From: Burkholderiaceae bacterium
Lineage (GTDB): Bacteria > Pseudomonadota > Gammaproteobacteria > Burkholderiales > Burkholderiaceae_C
NCBI GenBank assembly: GCA_023954035.1
Contig: JAMLIT010000016.1
Location: 1-64,000, forward strand
Direction of reading: 5' to 3'
Length of the DNA stretch: 64,000 nucleotides
This document shows, piece after piece, positions 45,907 through 56,985 of the stretch. Below the pieces are notes generated by a model. It did not search any database. It was given only the letters and a program-made list of their open reading frames with translations, and was not told the DNA's origin. Each line of letters starts with the position of its first letter. The stretch's first letter is position 1. A program made the position numbers and the translations under genes.

Positions 45907-46971
45907 TCAGTGAACCACTTGGGCCAATTTGCCCGAGGCGTATTTCTCCGCCATTGTGCTCAAGGGCAGCCCCTTGATTTTGGAGCCCTGGCCTTCACAG
46001 CCAAACTGGAGGTAGCGCTGCTTGCAAATGGCCTTGGCCGCTTCGCGCGCGGGCTTGAGCCATTCGCGGGCGTCGAATTTTTCCGGATTTTCCGCCAGGA
46101 ACTTTCGCACTGCACCCGTCATGGCCAAGCGAATGTCGGTATCGATGTTGATCTTTCGAACACCGAATTGAATGGCTTTCTGGATCTCCTCGACCGGCAC
46201 GCCGTAGGTTTCCTTCATCTTGCCCCCATATTGGTTGATGATCGCCAGGAGGTCTTGCGGCACACTCGAGCTTCCGTGCATGACCAGGTGGGTATTGGGA
46301 ATGCGCGCATTGATCTCCTGCACGCGACTGATTGCCAGGATGTCGCCGGTCGGCTGGCGAGTGAATTTGTACGCGCCGTGGCTGGTGCCGATGGCAATCG
46401 CCAGGGCATCGAGCTGGGTGGCTTGCACGAATTGGGCCGCTTCCTCGGGGTCGGTCAACATCTGATGGTGCTGGAGTTTGCCTTCTGCGCCAACGCCGTC
46501 CTCTTCTCCGGCCTCCCCCGTTTCCAGCGAACCGAGGCAACCGAGTTCTCCTTCTACGGTGACGCCCACTTTGTGCGCCATGGCGACCACCTTGCGGGTC
46601 ACGTTCACGTTGTATTCAAAGGTCGAAGGGGTCTTGCCGTCCTCCAGGAGCGAGCCATCCATCATTACCGAGCCAAAACCGAGTTCGATGGCCCCCTGAC
46701 AGATGGCGGGCGAGGTGCCATGGTCCTGGTGCATGACCAGCGGAATATGGGGATAGGCTTCACACGCAGCCTGTATCAGGTGCTTGATGAAGCTTTCCCC
46801 AGCATACTTTCGCGCACCTGCGCTTGCCTGAAGAATGACGGGAGCGCCGGTTTCATCGGCCGCAGCCATGACCGCCTGAACCTGCTCGAGGTTGTTGACG
46901 TTGAAAGCGGGAATGCCATAACCGCATTCCGCGGCGTGGTCCAGAAGTTGGCGCATGGAGACAAGTGGCAT
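45907..46971 (-). CDS. fba: Fructose-1,6-bisphosphate aldolase, class II
   Basis: Zinc aldolase of glycolysis and gluconeogenesis. 354 residues: start [20 protein letters not shown], catalytic Asp and zinc His in HQDHGTS (81-87), [38 protein letters not shown] (a class IIB feature), GTSHGAYKF and VMHGSSS (zinc ligands). In related genomes fba sits beside pyk and purC; here a two-component system and a PAP2 gene lie between it and pyk. Confidence 0.96.
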   Translation of the reverse strand: MPLVSMRQLLDHAAECGYGIPAFNVNNLEQVQAVMAAADETGAPVILQASAGARKYAGESFIKHLIQAACEAYPHIPLVMHQDHGTSPAICQGAIELGFGSVMMDGSLLEDGKTPSTFEYNVNVTRKVVAMAHKVGVTVEGELGCLGSLETGEAGEEDGVGAEGKLQHHQMLTDPEEAAQFVQATQLDALAIAIGTSHGAYKFTRQPTGDILAISRVQEINARIPNTHLVMHGSSSVPQDLLAIINQYGGKMKETYGVPVEEIQKAIQFGVRKINIDTDIRLAMTGAVRKFLAENPEKFDAREWLKPAREAAKAICKQRYLQFGCEGQGSKIKGLPLSTMAEKYASGKLAQVVH

Positions 46972-47035
46972 GGTGAATATCCGGTCAAGTCAATGGGAGC
47001 GGGATCGGGTGGTAACCGCGTGGTAACTCGCAATT

Positions 47036-48406
47036 CTAGCCAGCTGGGCGTTCCGGCACGGCCGCAAAGTCAATGCGGTAGCAGGTGGTAAATGGCGCGA
47101 CACAGGGCGACTTCCAAAACTTCGCACCATGCTCCGCCGCTACCCGGGCAACAATTTCGTGCCCAAGATGCAGACTGTCGGCAAGCGGTGCCTGCACGCT
47201 CATTCCTTCGCGCGCGCCATCGTCGCAAACTTGCAGCCAGGCCGCGCCACGGGCAGGCACCAGGTCCTCTGCGCAGCCGATGACGATCCGGGTACCCGGG
47301 GGCGTATGCTTCAATGCGTTTTCCACCAAGTTGCGAAGGGCCATCTCCAGCAGCACCGGCTGCGCGAACAGGAGCACGGAGTCGACGGCATGCACTTCGA
47401 TCGAGTCGTTTCGTTCCCAGGCCGCCTGGCCGTACTCGGCGGCCACGTTGCGCGCCAGCTGGGCAAGGTTGATCTTCTCCCAACCAGACCTTGAATGGCC
47501 CCGGCTCGACCTTGCCAGCGCCAGCAACTGATCCAACACATGCGCGGCGCGCAAGGTATCGGTGCGGATCTGCTGCAGCACAGGGGCCTGGGCGCCAACA
47601 TCCTGCGCAGCCTCCAGCGCCTGTGTCTGCAAAACGATGGAGGCGAGCGGAGTGCGCAACTCGTGCGCGATTTCGTTCGCTAGCTGGCGCTCTCTTTCCA
47701 GCACCTGTTGCTGACGGTCCAGCAAGGCGTTGATGGAGCTTACTACCGAGTCAAACTCACGCAGCGGGCGGCGGGCGATCCGTTTTTCTGCACTCTGTAC
47801 GTCCAACGCTGCAACTTCGCTCGAGAGTTCCAACAAGGGGCGCAGACCGCGGGAGATCGCAAGGCCCAGCGCCAGAGAGACTACAGGCAGCAACCAAAGG
47901 CCGGGCTCGATCATCTGGCCAGCAATGTCGTGGGCCAGCGCATCGCGCTCACCCAGTCGCAACATGACTGCCACCTTTTGCGTCCGTTCGCGGTTCCACT
48001 GAGAAAAGCTGCGCCAGGCCATATTTTCGTCCCCCGCAAGAACGGTGGCGTATCCCTCCGCAGCCCCGTCAAAAGCGAGCGTCGGCGCCTCCCCGCTGCG
48101 CCAGCGCAGCTGCCCCTTTGCATCCCACACCAGCACGCTGAGCGACTGCTGATAGTCGTGGTTCTTCAGGCGTTCCTCACGCAGACGCAAAAGCTCGGTG
48201 CTCTGGTCCGTGGCCGGCAGCCCGCGAATGCCCAACAGGAGCACCGCCACACTGGCGAGGTGCCCATCGGTCAATTCGTCTGCCTCTTCCACGCCAGTGC
48301 GATAGGCAAGAAAGACAAAGCAGGCCCACACCATGACGAGTGCGCCCAACGACCACATCAACAATTGCCGCATCAGCGATGCATCGGTCCAGTTCTCTCG
48401 CATCAT
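47036..48406 (-). CDS. Two-component sensor histidine kinase
   Basis: 456-residue inner-membrane kinase: membrane helices near 14-35 and 168-188 flank a periplasmic sensor of about 130 residues, then HAMP-like region, H-box NEIAHELRTPLASIV (His248) and N-box RNLVENALKHTPPG (Asn363). The ATP-lid region is odd: G1 reads VCDDGAREGM and G2 reads DSLHLGHEIV, so the usual DxGxG and GxGxG glycines are mostly missing. The plan is QseC/PmrB-like. Overlaps its response regulator by four bases. Confidence 0.9.
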   Translation of the reverse strand: MMRENWTDASLMRQLLMWSLGALVMVWACFVFLAYRTGVEEADELTDGHLASVAVLLLGIRGLPATDQSTELLRLREERLKNHDYQQSLSVLVWDAKGQLRWRSGEAPTLAFDGAAEGYATVLAGDENMAWRSFSQWNRERTQKVAVMLRLGERDALAHDIAGQMIEPGLWLLPVVSLALGLAISRGLRPLLELSSEVAALDVQSAEKRIARRPLREFDSVVSSINALLDRQQQVLERERQLANEIAHELRTPLASIVLQTQALEAAQDVGAQAPVLQQIRTDTLRAAHVLDQLLALARSSRGHSRSGWEKINLAQLARNVAAEYGQAAWERNDSIEVHAVDSVLLFAQPVLLEMALRNLVENALKHTPPGTRIVIGCAEDLVPARGAAWLQVCDDGAREGMSVQAPLADSLHLGHEIVARVAAEHGAKFWKSPCVAPFTTCYRIDFAAVPERPAG

Positions 48407-49107
48407 CGCTGCCCTTCCCTGGGGATGAAATAGCCCACTCCGCGCATCGTCTGAATCAAGCTGGCTCCTAGCTTTCGTCGCAGATGGTGGATGTGGACTT
48501 CAATCGCATTGCTCTCCACGACGGTGTTCCAGCTATACAAGCGCTCCTCGAGTTGCGCACGCGAGAGCACGCGGCCACGGGCTTCCAGCAGCACCAGAAG
48601 GATGGCAAATTCGCGCGGCGACACGTCGACCAGGCAATCCGCCCGCCGCACTGTCCGCAATGCGGGATCGAGCGCAATATCCCCATGGAGCACCAGGGGT
48701 TGGGCGCGCCCCACGGACCGACGCAAAAGCGCGCGCAGTCGTGCGTCGAGTTCATTGAAATCAAATGGCTTGCCGAGATAATCGTCTGCACCCTTGTCCA
48801 GGCCAGCGACACGCTGCGCTACATCGTCGCGCGCCGTGATGATGAGCACGGGGAGCGCCGGATCGGGCAGCGCAATGCCGACGGGGTCCTCGGGATGGGC
48901 ATGCGCGCGCAGGCGCTGCAGCAGTTGTGCACCGTCCCCATCGACCAAACCAAGATCGAGTATCAGCGCATCGAACCGCTCGCGGCGCAAAGCGCTCCAG
49001 GCGCCCGCCACGCTGGCGCATACGTCGACTGCATAGCCCCGCTGGCGCAAATTGGCGGCCAGTCCGTCGGCAATGCCGGCATCGTCTTCCACAACCAGGA
49101 TTCGCAT
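48403..49107 (-). CDS. OmpR/PhoB-type response regulator
   Basis: 234 residues. Receiver domain starts MRILVVEDDAGIADGLAANL with acidic pocket Asp8/Asp9, phospho-acceptor Asp51 in ALILDLGLVDGDG, and the conserved Lys113 in DDYLGKPFDFNELD; a roughly ten-residue insertion (HAHPEDPVGIALPD) precedes beta 4. The C-terminal winged helix has LVDVSPREFAILLVLLEARG and IEVHIHHLRRKLGASLIQTM, ending GVGYFIPRE, close to QseB/PmrA. Divergent from the PAP2 gene with a palindromic box between them. Confidence 0.93.
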   Translation of the reverse strand: MRILVVEDDAGIADGLAANLRQRGYAVDVCASVAGAWSALRRERFDALILDLGLVDGDGAQLLQRLRAHAHPEDPVGIALPDPALPVLIITARDDVAQRVAGLDKGADDYLGKPFDFNELDARLRALLRRSVGRAQPLVLHGDIALDPALRTVRRADCLVDVSPREFAILLVLLEARGRVLSRAQLEERLYSWNTVVESNAIEVHIHHLRRKLGASLIQTMRGVGYFIPREGQR

Positions 49108-49211
49108 GACAGCATTCTCTACGCTTGCGAAGTCGGCGGAACCGCATGAGCCGCGCGCTCACCCTGCGCACCGCGCTCTTGAAGCCCGTCGCAGCGACTT
49201 GTTGGACTGGC

Positions 49212-49228
49212 CTTAATGCCTGATTAAG
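49212..49228. promoter_or_regulatory. PmrA/QseB-like box between the two-component system and PAP2 gene
   Basis: CTTAAT, GCCTG, ATTAAG: TTAA at 49213 and at 49224, an 11-base period as in PmrA-type direct repeats, and the 17 bases also form a perfect inverted repeat. It lies 105 bases upstream of the regulator gene and 22 bases upstream of the PAP2 ATG. It probably mediates autoregulation and may control the PAP2 gene. Confidence 0.6.
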
Positions 49229-49250
49229 TCGCTGCGCTTACCGTGGCGAG

Positions 49251-50000
49251 ATGACTGATGCCATTGTGCTCGGTGCCCGGCGCGACCGTCCGTCGACCGC
49301 CAGCGCTGTACGCCTTCTTGCCTGGACACTGATCGCTCTTTGCTTGTTGCTTGGCTGGGACGCCAGCGGCCTGGATAGGACGCTGGCACATCGTTTCGGT
49401 GGCTCTTCCGGCTTCCCCTTGCGTGATCACTGGTTTTTTGTTCACGTCATGCATGAGGATGCCCGTCGCCTGGCCTGGCTGTTTGCCGTGGCGCTGGTGC
49501 TGTCGGTCTGGTGGCCTTTTGGCGTTCTCCGGTCCAGCAGCAAGGCCGAGCGACTGCAGCTGGCGGTCACGACCTTGCTTGCCCTGGCCTTGGTGAGCAC
49601 GCTGAAATACGCAAGCACCACGAGTTGCCCATGGGACCTGGCAGAATTCGGCGGCGTCGCGCGTTACGCTTCGCACTGGGCACTCGGATCGGTCGACGGC
49701 GGCTCAGGCAAATGTTTTCCTGCCGGCCATGCATCGGCCGGATTCGCCTTTGTCGGCGGCTACTTCGCACTGCGCAGAAACCGTCGTCGCGCCGCCCGGA
49801 TCTGGTTGATCGGCTCGCTCGCTGCCGGGATTGCGCTGGGGTTTTCTCAGCAAATGCGCGGCGCACATTTTCAGAGCCACACATTGTGGACTGGATGGCT
49901 GTGCTGGGTCACGGCATTGCTCATCGACTTTGCATCGCGCCGCTTCGCTCCCGCCGACGACAACACCCGTCGCTTGATGGGCGCCACTGATCCGGCGTGA
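49251..50000 (+). CDS. PAP2 family membrane phosphatase
   Basis: 249 residues with about six membrane segments and PAP2 (acid phosphatase) blocks: KYASTTSCPWDL (KX6RP class, with Cys in place of Arg), KCFPAGHASAGFAF (PSGH class, catalytic His) and QQMRGAHFQSHTLWTGW (the third block with nucleophile His). The family acts on lipid phosphates at the membrane, such as undecaprenyl diphosphate, phosphatidylglycerol phosphate or lipid A. Because it is divergent from a PmrA/QseB-like regulator, a lipid A or envelope role is likely but not shown. Confidence 0.85.
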   Translation: MTDAIVLGARRDRPSTASAVRLLAWTLIALCLLLGWDASGLDRTLAHRFGGSSGFPLRDHWFFVHVMHEDARRLAWLFAVALVLSVWWPFGVLRSSSKAERLQLAVTTLLALALVSTLKYASTTSCPWDLAEFGGVARYASHWALGSVDGGSGKCFPAGHASAGFAFVGGYFALRRNRRRAARIWLIGSLAAGIALGFSQQMRGAHFQSHTLWTGWLCWVTALLIDFASRRFAPADDNTRRLMGATDPA

Positions 50001-50027
50001 CGGTACTCGGCCGTTGGCGGCCGTCCT

Positions 50028-51464
<1,437 letters not shown>

Positions 51465-51580
51465 AGGTATTCCGGCGAATGGTAATTAAGTTTCAATTTT
51501 CTCATGAAACAGGTTACATCGCCGATCATGCAACGACCACCCCTTCCTGCAAGATGCGTACGTTGCAGAAGGAGGCTTAA

Positions 51581-51620
51581 CGTAGCAAAAAAGGCTCCCT
51601 TGGGAGCCTTTTTTGCTACG
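51581..51620. terminator. Perfect 40-base terminator palindrome
   Basis: Two 19-base arms (51581-51599 CGTAGCAAAAAAGGCTCCC and its exact complement at 51602-51620) around TT. The inner GGCTCCC/GGGAGCC stem with flanking A6 and T6 makes a bidirectional rho-independent terminator; the extra CGTAGC pairs extend it. It lies after the lipoprotein pair on the minus strand and before pyk. Confidence 0.92.
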
Positions 51621-51639
51621 CATTGAGGGAAAGACTTCC

Positions 51640-52194
51640 CTATCGGGCGGCCTGAAGCAGTCGCTGGACGTCGCGGTCATTGGGCAGCGCATAGTCGTGT
51701 CCACGAACAATGCGGCTGTCCTCCGTGCGAACGAGTTTCAGGCTGACGTAAGTCATGTTCGCAGCCGCAGAATAGGTTCCTACAAGCACCAGGGCGGCAT
51801 TGTGGTTGCGCGCAATGTCCTTGATTTCGCGCGAGAGCAACAACTCGCCCGCACCTTCCTTGACGAAGACGTCACCCCGCAGCTTGACTTCCTTGACGTT
51901 GAAGCCCTTGCTGGCCATCGCCGAAGCGTATTGCTCAGACAGTGTACGACCCAACGGTGCAGAGCGGCTCAGATCGTTGACGTTGACAATGGTGGCCACC
52001 AGCACCGGACCGCCGCTGACCGCGGGCATGTCCATGCCGGCCACCAGCTTGCCAATGGCCTCTGCACTGCTTTGCAGGAACTGGCTCTTGGCTGCCTCCT
52101 GGTAGGTGGGTTCCGTGCGAACCGGGGCGTTGTTGTTGGCGCAACCTGCCAGCAGGACACCGGCACACAAGGTGACGAGGGCATAGGATTTCAT
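51640..52194 (-). CDS. FlgO-family outer membrane lipoprotein
   Basis: 184-residue lipoprotein (lipobox LLAGC, Cys18). The body (VLVATIVNVNDLSRSAPLGR, TLSEQYASAMASKGFNVKEV, LVLVGTYSAAANMTYVSLKL) matches the FlgO domain, named from a Vibrio outer-membrane lipoprotein that supports flagella, but found widely away from flagellar genes. There are no flagellar genes here. Its ATG overlaps the stop of the upstream lipoprotein (52191), and a strong terminator follows. Confidence 0.82.
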   Translation of the reverse strand: MKSYALVTLCAGVLLAGCANNNAPVRTEPTYQEAAKSQFLQSSAEAIGKLVAGMDMPAVSGGPVLVATIVNVNDLSRSAPLGRTLSEQYASAMASKGFNVKEVKLRGDVFVKEGAGELLLSREIKDIARNHNAALVLVGTYSAAANMTYVSLKLVRTEDSRIVRGHDYALPNDRDVQRLLQAAR

Positions 52195-52883
52195 TGCGAG
52201 ACCACCTTCATGTTGATGCTTTTGTACGCGGGTGCGGGGCGCAGGAACAGCGGAGTGTCGGCGTTCTCAAGATAGTAGACATCGGTCTTGCGGGCAACGT
52301 ACTGCCCACCGCGCATCACTGTGGTGGTGAGCACCATTTCGGTATGGGTGGGACCGCCGGAATTGACACTCGCCGCATAGTCGGCGGCTGCCGTCAGGCC
52401 GAGCGCACCCAACAGCTGGGCGTCGATGTGCTCATGACGCAAACCATAGGCGGCCATCAGGCCAGCGGCCACCATGGTGAACTGGCCGGGAATGAAGTGA
52501 GGGCGGTCGCTGTTGTGCCGCACCACTTGCGCGTGATAACTCACGTCGAGGGTCTGGCCCGGCATTTGCTGCACCGGAACACCGTTCTGCACGAACTTGG
52601 TAATCAGGAAATCGCGAAACGCGAGATCAAACGCGCTGGGGTTGGGGGGTGCGGACACGTGCAATTGCGTGCCTGCGGGCATGCCCGCCTTGTCCAGCGT
52701 TGCCAGCGTCTGCGACACCACATCGTTGGACAGCATTTCCCAGTGCCCGGCCGAGCGCACCTTGTTCTGCAGGGTCAGCTTGAAATTTTCGGCAAGCGGG
52801 ATAGGCGCCTTCGAGGCGCAGCCCAGCATGCTCGCCACAGCGCCGGCCATCAAGGCCAGGCGAATTGCCTTTGAAAACACCAT
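52191..52883 (-). CDS. Lipoprotein of unknown function paired with FlgO-like gene
   Basis: 230-residue lipoprotein (lipobox MLGC, Cys22) from ATG 52883, with AGGAGG five to eleven bases upstream. I do not recognise the family. Visible features: Ala/Gly-rich helix VAAGLMAAYGLRHEHIDAQL near 135-155 and a beta-rich C-terminal part (EMVLTTTVMRGGQYVARKTD). Coupled to the FlgO-like gene, so both probably act together at the outer membrane. Sits between pgk and pyk, which are commonly neighbours. Confidence 0.7.
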   Translation of the reverse strand: MVFSKAIRLALMAGAVASMLGCASKAPIPLAENFKLTLQNKVRSAGHWEMLSNDVVSQTLATLDKAGMPAGTQLHVSAPPNPSAFDLAFRDFLITKFVQNGVPVQQMPGQTLDVSYHAQVVRHNSDRPHFIPGQFTMVAAGLMAAYGLRHEHIDAQLLGALGLTAAADYAASVNSGGPTHTEMVLTTTVMRGGQYVARKTDVYYLENADTPLFLRPAPAYKSINMKVVSQ

Positions 52884-53039
52884 GATTCCCCTCCTAACGA
52901 ATTTGAACGACAGCGACAGGCAAAGATGCGCCCAACACACTGATCAAAATAATTCTGGGCGCGCGGCTCAACAAAAACAAGAAAAAGATGCGCTAAATAC
53001 CCTTGGATACAGACTCTTTGTTGTTTTTGTCACAGTCCT

Positions 53040-54236
53040 TCACGCTTCCTGAGCACGCTTTTCCAAAATCTCAAAGGCGGGCAGGGTCCGGCCCTCGAGC
53101 ACTTCCAGGAATGCTCCACCCCCTGTGGAGATGTACCCGACTCGGTCCTCGATTCCAAACTTTGCAATTGCCGCCAACGTGTCGCCCCCGCCTGCGATGC
53201 TGAAGGCATTCGACTCCGCGATGGCCTGTGCCAGCGCACGGGTGCCGTTCTCGAAAGCGGGAAACTCGAAAACCCCTACCGGCCCGTTCCAAACAATGGT
53301 CCCGGCTTGCTTGAGCTGCGCGGCCAACCGGCCCGCCGTCTCGGGCCCGATGTCAAGAATGAGGTCGTCCTCCTGCACGTCCTGGGCCCGCTTGGTGCTC
53401 GCCGCGGCATCGGCGGAAAACGATTTGGCCGTCACCACGTCGCTGGGAATAGGCACCTCGGCGCCCCGCGCCTTCATGCTTGCCATGACCGCGCGCGCAT
53501 CCTCCACCAGTGAAGGCTCCGCAAGACTTTTGCCAATGGGCAAACCTGCTGCCAGCATGAAGGTATTGGCAATGCCGCCGCCCACGATGAGCTGATCGAC
53601 CTTGCCGGCCAGGCTCTGCAAAATGCTGAGCTTGGTGGACACCTTGGAGCCCGCAACGATGGCAGCCAGCGGACGTGCTGGCTGCGCCAGCGCCTGCGTC
53701 AACGCGTCGATTTCCGCTGCCAACAAGGGGCCCGCACAGGCAATGGGCGCATATTGGCCAATGCCATAGGTCGTAGCCTCCGCGCGGTGCGCGGTGCCAA
53801 ACGCATCGTTCACGAAGATGTCGCACAGCGCTGCCATGGCTCGGGACAAGGATTCGTCGTTCTTTTTCTCGCCGACGTTGACGCGGCAGTTCTCCAGCAG
53901 CACAAGTTCGCCAGGCTGCACGCTCACGCCGCCCACCCAGTTGGCACGCAGGGGGACGTCGCGCTCCAGCAGTTCGGACAGGCGCGACGCCACGGGAGCC
54001 AGAGAGTCTTGGGGCTCGAGCCGACCTTCAGCTGGCCGCCCCAGGTGGCTGGTCACCATGACCGCAGCGCCAGCGTCCAGCGCCATGCGGATGCAGGGCA
54101 GCGATGCGCGGATGCGCGTGTCCTCGGTGATATTTCCGTCGTCGTCCAACGGCACGTTGAGGTCCGCCCGGATGAAGACGCGCCGACCACGGACCTTGTC
54201 CGAGGCGCACAAATCGGAGAAGCGAAGAAAGTGCAT
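53040..54236 (-). CDS. pgk: Phosphoglycerate kinase
   Basis: Glycolytic ATP-generating enzyme. 398 residues: [20 protein letters not shown] near 18, [32 protein letters not shown]-type stretch ([12 protein letters not shown]), [31 protein letters not shown] (nucleotide site) and [18 protein letters not shown]. Minus strand, upstream of the lipoprotein pair and pyk. Confidence 0.97.
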   Translation of the reverse strand: MHFLRFSDLCASDKVRGRRVFIRADLNVPLDDDGNITEDTRIRASLPCIRMALDAGAAVMVTSHLGRPAEGRLEPQDSLAPVASRLSELLERDVPLRANWVGGVSVQPGELVLLENCRVNVGEKKNDESLSRAMAALCDIFVNDAFGTAHRAEATTYGIGQYAPIACAGPLLAAEIDALTQALAQPARPLAAIVAGSKVSTKLSILQSLAGKVDQLIVGGGIANTFMLAAGLPIGKSLAEPSLVEDARAVMASMKARGAEVPIPSDVVTAKSFSADAAASTKRAQDVQEDDLILDIGPETAGRLAAQLKQAGTIVWNGPVGVFEFPAFENGTRALAQAIAESNAFSIAGGGDTLAAIAKFGIEDRVGYISTGGGAFLEVLEGRTLPAFEILEKRAQEA

Positions 54237-54314
54237 GTTGAAAGCGTTCAGGGTGGCGGCTGTACGGCACGGCGCCTCCAGCTAGGTAACGCATTCTAGA
54301 AGGCTGTAGCGTCG

Positions 54315-54650
54315 CTACCAGCCCCAGGCGATATGCAGCGGCAGGTAAATGGCCATGCCGACGACGATGGTGCCCAGAATGCTCCGCCGCCAGAAATAAT
54401 AAAGGCTGGCGCAGACCACCGCCGGCAGGCGCGCATCCTGCAGGCTTCCAATGAGCACTCCCTGCGCCATCACGACCTCGGGCGCAATCACGGCGGTCAG
54501 CGCGGCCAGTGGTGCGTACTTCAGGCCGCGCCGGAGCCAGTCCGGCATGGGAAGCTCCCGCTCGGGCAGCATGAAAAAGGCGCGAGCAAGCAAAGTGATC
54601 AGCGCCAGGCCTGCAATGGCCGCCACTCCGTAGGCGGTTTGCTCGCTCAT
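54315..54650 (-). CDS. azlD: AzlD family branched-chain amino acid export subunit
   Basis: 111-residue small membrane protein with about four membrane helices; AzlC partner that forms a branched-chain amino acid exporter. Typical features: LPDWLRRGLKYAPLAALTAV-type stretch (PDWLRRGLKYAPLAAL) and GSLQDARLPAVVCASLYYFW. ATG overlaps the azlC stop (ATGA). Confidence 0.9.
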   Translation of the reverse strand: MSEQTAYGVAAIAGLALITLLARAFFMLPERELPMPDWLRRGLKYAPLAALTAVIAPEVVMAQGVLIGSLQDARLPAVVCASLYYFWRRSILGTIVVGMAIYLPLHIAWGW

Positions 54651-55405
54651 GTGTTGACCCTCCCCGCCGCCTGCCGACGCAGCGCCTGCTGGCGGACATG
54701 GCGCTCAACCGACTCCATGGCCAGACCCGCTGCGATCGCTGCTGCGATGGCCACCAGGATGTTGAGTTTGAGCGGCAACGCATAGGCCGCGACAGCCGCA
54801 CTCGCGGCGATGGCCGTGGCGACCCAGGTTGCGCGATCCACCAGAAGCGACAGCAGAACGCCGAGCAGGGCCAGCACTCCGGCGAAGCCCAGCCCCCAGG
54901 ACAGCGGGACCTCGTTGGCGAGCAGTATGCCGGCGACCGACGGGATTTGCCACGCCAGCCAGTTCAACGTAGCCGCTCCCCAGAAGTAGGGGACCTGGTC
55001 GGGATCGGGCTGCACGCGGGGAAAGCGCTTCATGAACGCGACGAAGATCACGTCGCCGCTGAAATACCCGATGGCCAGACGCTGGCGCAGCGGCTGGGAT
55101 TGAAAGTAGCTGCGCCACAGGCTGCTGAAAATGACGAAGCGCAGGTTGACGCAGGTGGCCGTGAGCCACACCACCCAAAGCGGTGCTCCGACCGCCAGCA
55201 GCGGAATGACCGAGAGCTGCGCGCTGCCGGCGTAGACGGCAAGCGACATGAGCAGCGCCAACCAGACGCTCATGCCGCTTTTGACCATGGCCACTCCGGT
55301 CACCAGTCCCCAGGCCGCCACACCCAAGGCGGGTCCGGCCAGATCCGCCATGCCCTCACGAAACGCGGGCTGGCGCAGGGGTGCGAGCGCGCGCTGCAGG
55401 TTCAA
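54647..55405 (-). CDS. azlC: AzlC family branched-chain amino acid transporter
   Basis: 252-residue membrane protein of the AzlC/LIV-E family that exports branched-chain amino acids (and possibly analogues) with AzlD. Family stretches: [46 protein letters not shown]-like [16 protein letters not shown]. The start appears to be a TTG (55403-55405) that overlaps the fmt stop (TTGA), so translation is coupled; an ATG at residue 19 is the alternative. Confidence 0.88.
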   Translation of the reverse strand: MNLQRALAPLRQPAFREGMADLAGPALGVAAWGLVTGVAMVKSGMSVWLALLMSLAVYAGSAQLSVIPLLAVGAPLWVVWLTATCVNLRFVIFSSLWRSYFQSQPLRQRLAIGYFSGDVIFVAFMKRFPRVQPDPDQVPYFWGAATLNWLAWQIPSVAGILLANEVPLSWGLGFAGVLALLGVLLSLLVDRATWVATAIAASAAVAAYALPLKLNILVAIAAAIAAGLAMESVERHVRQQALRRQAAGRVNT

Positions 55406-56388
55406 GCCGGCTTCCCGGACTGCGCAGCACCGCCCAGTTCCATGCCAGGCGCGAGGGCAAAGCCATGCAGAAACTCTCGGGCGTGCAAGGGCCTACCGCC
55501 TGCGCGCTGCAAGCGGGTCAGACGCAGCGCGCCGGTGCCGCAGGCGACGGTGATTCCCGCGTCATTCACAAGCAAAATCTGGCCACCGCGCTTATCCTGA
55601 TTGATAATATCGCTATCAATTTCACAGCAAAGGACCTTGACCATCTCGCCGTGGAGCAGCGTGCATGCGCCGGGCGCCGGGGCCAGCGCCCGCACCCTGC
55701 GCGCAATGGTTGGCGCGGGCTCGCTCCAGTCGATCTGGCGCTCGGCCTTGGAGATCTTTTCGGCATAGGTGACGCCGGCATGGGGCTGCGGCGTACGCGC
55801 CAGCGGCCCATGCACCAGTTCCTGCAAGGCCTCCACCACCATGCTCGCGCCCAGCGCCGCCAGGCGGTCGTGCAGACTGCCAGTCGTGTCGTCAGGCGCG
55901 ATGGCCAGGCGCTGCGCCCGCAAGATGTCTCCGGTGTCCAGGCCGGTGTCCATTTGCATCAAGGTGATGCCGGTCTCTGTGTCTCCCGTTTCAATGGCGC
56001 GATGAATCGGCGCCGCGCCGCGCCAGCGCGGCAACAGGCTGGCGTGAATGTTGATGCAGCCGTGGCGGGGCAGGTTCAGCGCCCACGGGGGCAGGATCAG
56101 GCCGTAGGCGGCCACGACGCACACATCCGGCTGCGCAGCCTCCATGGCCGAACGGGCCAGCGCTGCGTCTTGGGAAAAGCGTCCATCCAAGCGCAGGCTG
56201 CGTGGCTGCGCCAGCGCTAGCGCGTGCTTCTGCGCCAGCTGTTTGACGGGCGAGGGCTGCAGCCGCAGGCCGCGCCCCGCCGGGCGGTCGGGCTGCGTCA
56301 GCACCAGGGGCACGGGAAAACCCGCTGCCAGAATGGCTTGGAGCGCAACGCAGGCAAATTCCGGCGTGCCGGCGAAAAGGATGTTCAT
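55402..56388 (-). CDS. fmt: Methionyl-tRNA formyltransferase
   Basis: Formylates initiator Met-tRNA. 328 residues from ATG 56388: [31 protein letters not shown] and the catalytic [20 protein letters not shown] with [19 protein letters not shown]. Residues about 255-270 ([16 protein letters not shown]) fall in the C-terminal OB domain where a repeat lies in the DNA; the usual sequence there is shorter. In other genomes it directly follows def, but a lipoprotein gene intervenes here. Confidence 0.95.
   Translation of the reverse strand: MNILFAGTPEFACVALQAILAAGFPVPLVLTQPDRPAGRGLRLQPSPVKQLAQKHALALAQPRSLRLDGRFSQDAALARSAMEAAQPDVCVVAAYGLILPPWALNLPRHGCINIHASLLPRWRGAAPIHRAIETGDTETGITLMQMDTGLDTGDILRAQRLAIAPDDTTGSLHDRLAALGASMVVEALQELVHGPLARTPQPHAGVTYAEKISKAERQIDWSEPAPTIARRVRALAPAPGACTLLHGEMVKVLCCEIDSDIINQDKRGGQILLVNDAGITVACGTGALRLTRLQRAGGRPLHAREFLHGFALAPGMELGGAAQSGKPA
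55582..55627 (+). repeat. Interspersed AGCGCTT-like repeat, copy inside fmt
   Basis: CCACCGCGCTTATCCTGATT then GATAATATCGCTATCAATTT, a diverged copy (CGCGCTTATCC...GCTAT). Translated on the minus strand as [13 protein letters not shown], in a different frame from the leuS and mtnN copies. Confidence 0.5.
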
Positions 56389-56496
56389 ACGTGCTTCAGG
56401 CGCGCAGTGGTTGCTGCTGCATGGTTCGGGCCGCTGCCCCATGTTCCCACCGATCGCAAAGCGCGATGGCGCCAGCGCGCCCTCGGCGAACGAACT

Positions 56497-56985
56497 TCAT
56501 CGGTAGCGGTCGTCGGCCAGTGTGTCCTCGGAAAACTCCACCGCCTGCACGACGCCCGCAGCATCGAAACGCACCAAGGCCAACCGCCAGGTGCCGAAAT
56601 CGAGCCAGGAATAGGTCCAAACGCTGCCCTTTTCGCCCTCTTGCCGGCTGCGCAGCGGCGGGCCCAAACTGCGTTGCACCTGAGTCGAATCGTGCCGGGT
56701 CTGCGCCAATTGCTGAAACTGCTGGCGCGTGAAGACCTGCTGCGTCGCGAGCAATCGGTCGTTGGCGTCGAAATCGTACCGCTGGCGCTCGCCAGGCCGG
56801 TCGGAATAGAACAGCCGCTGGCCCGTCGGGAGCGCATACGCTGCGCGCGGCGCGCCGAGACGGGCTTGCAGCTGCTCGCGCGTGGTGGCGGCGCCCACCG
56901 GTGTGGGGGTCGCGCAGGCCGCGAGCGCGGCAGCCAGCAAGAGCGCCCCACCGATTGCGGCAAGAACGTGCAGCGCCGATCTCAT
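56497..56985 (-). CDS. Lipoprotein of unknown function between def and fmt
   Basis: 162-residue predicted lipoprotein from ATG 56985, which overlaps the def stop (ATGA rule). Lipobox LAAC (Cys24). The rest has SmpA/BamE-like repeats ([60 protein letters not shown]), suggesting an envelope-assembly fold, but identity is uncertain. The 108-base gap to fmt means fmt may use its own promoter. Confidence 0.78.
   Translation of the reverse strand: MRSALHVLAAIGGALLLAAALAACATPTPVGAATTREQLQARLGAPRAAYALPTGQRLFYSDRPGERQRYDFDANDRLLATQQVFTRQQFQQLAQTRHDSTQVQRSLGPPLRSRQEGEKGSVWTYSWLDFGTWRLALVRFDAAGVVQAVEFSEDTLADDRYR

Noticed and set aside
47036-49107. Naming the two-component system qseBC or pmrAB
   Set aside because: Sequence fits both subfamilies and no decisive target gene is present.
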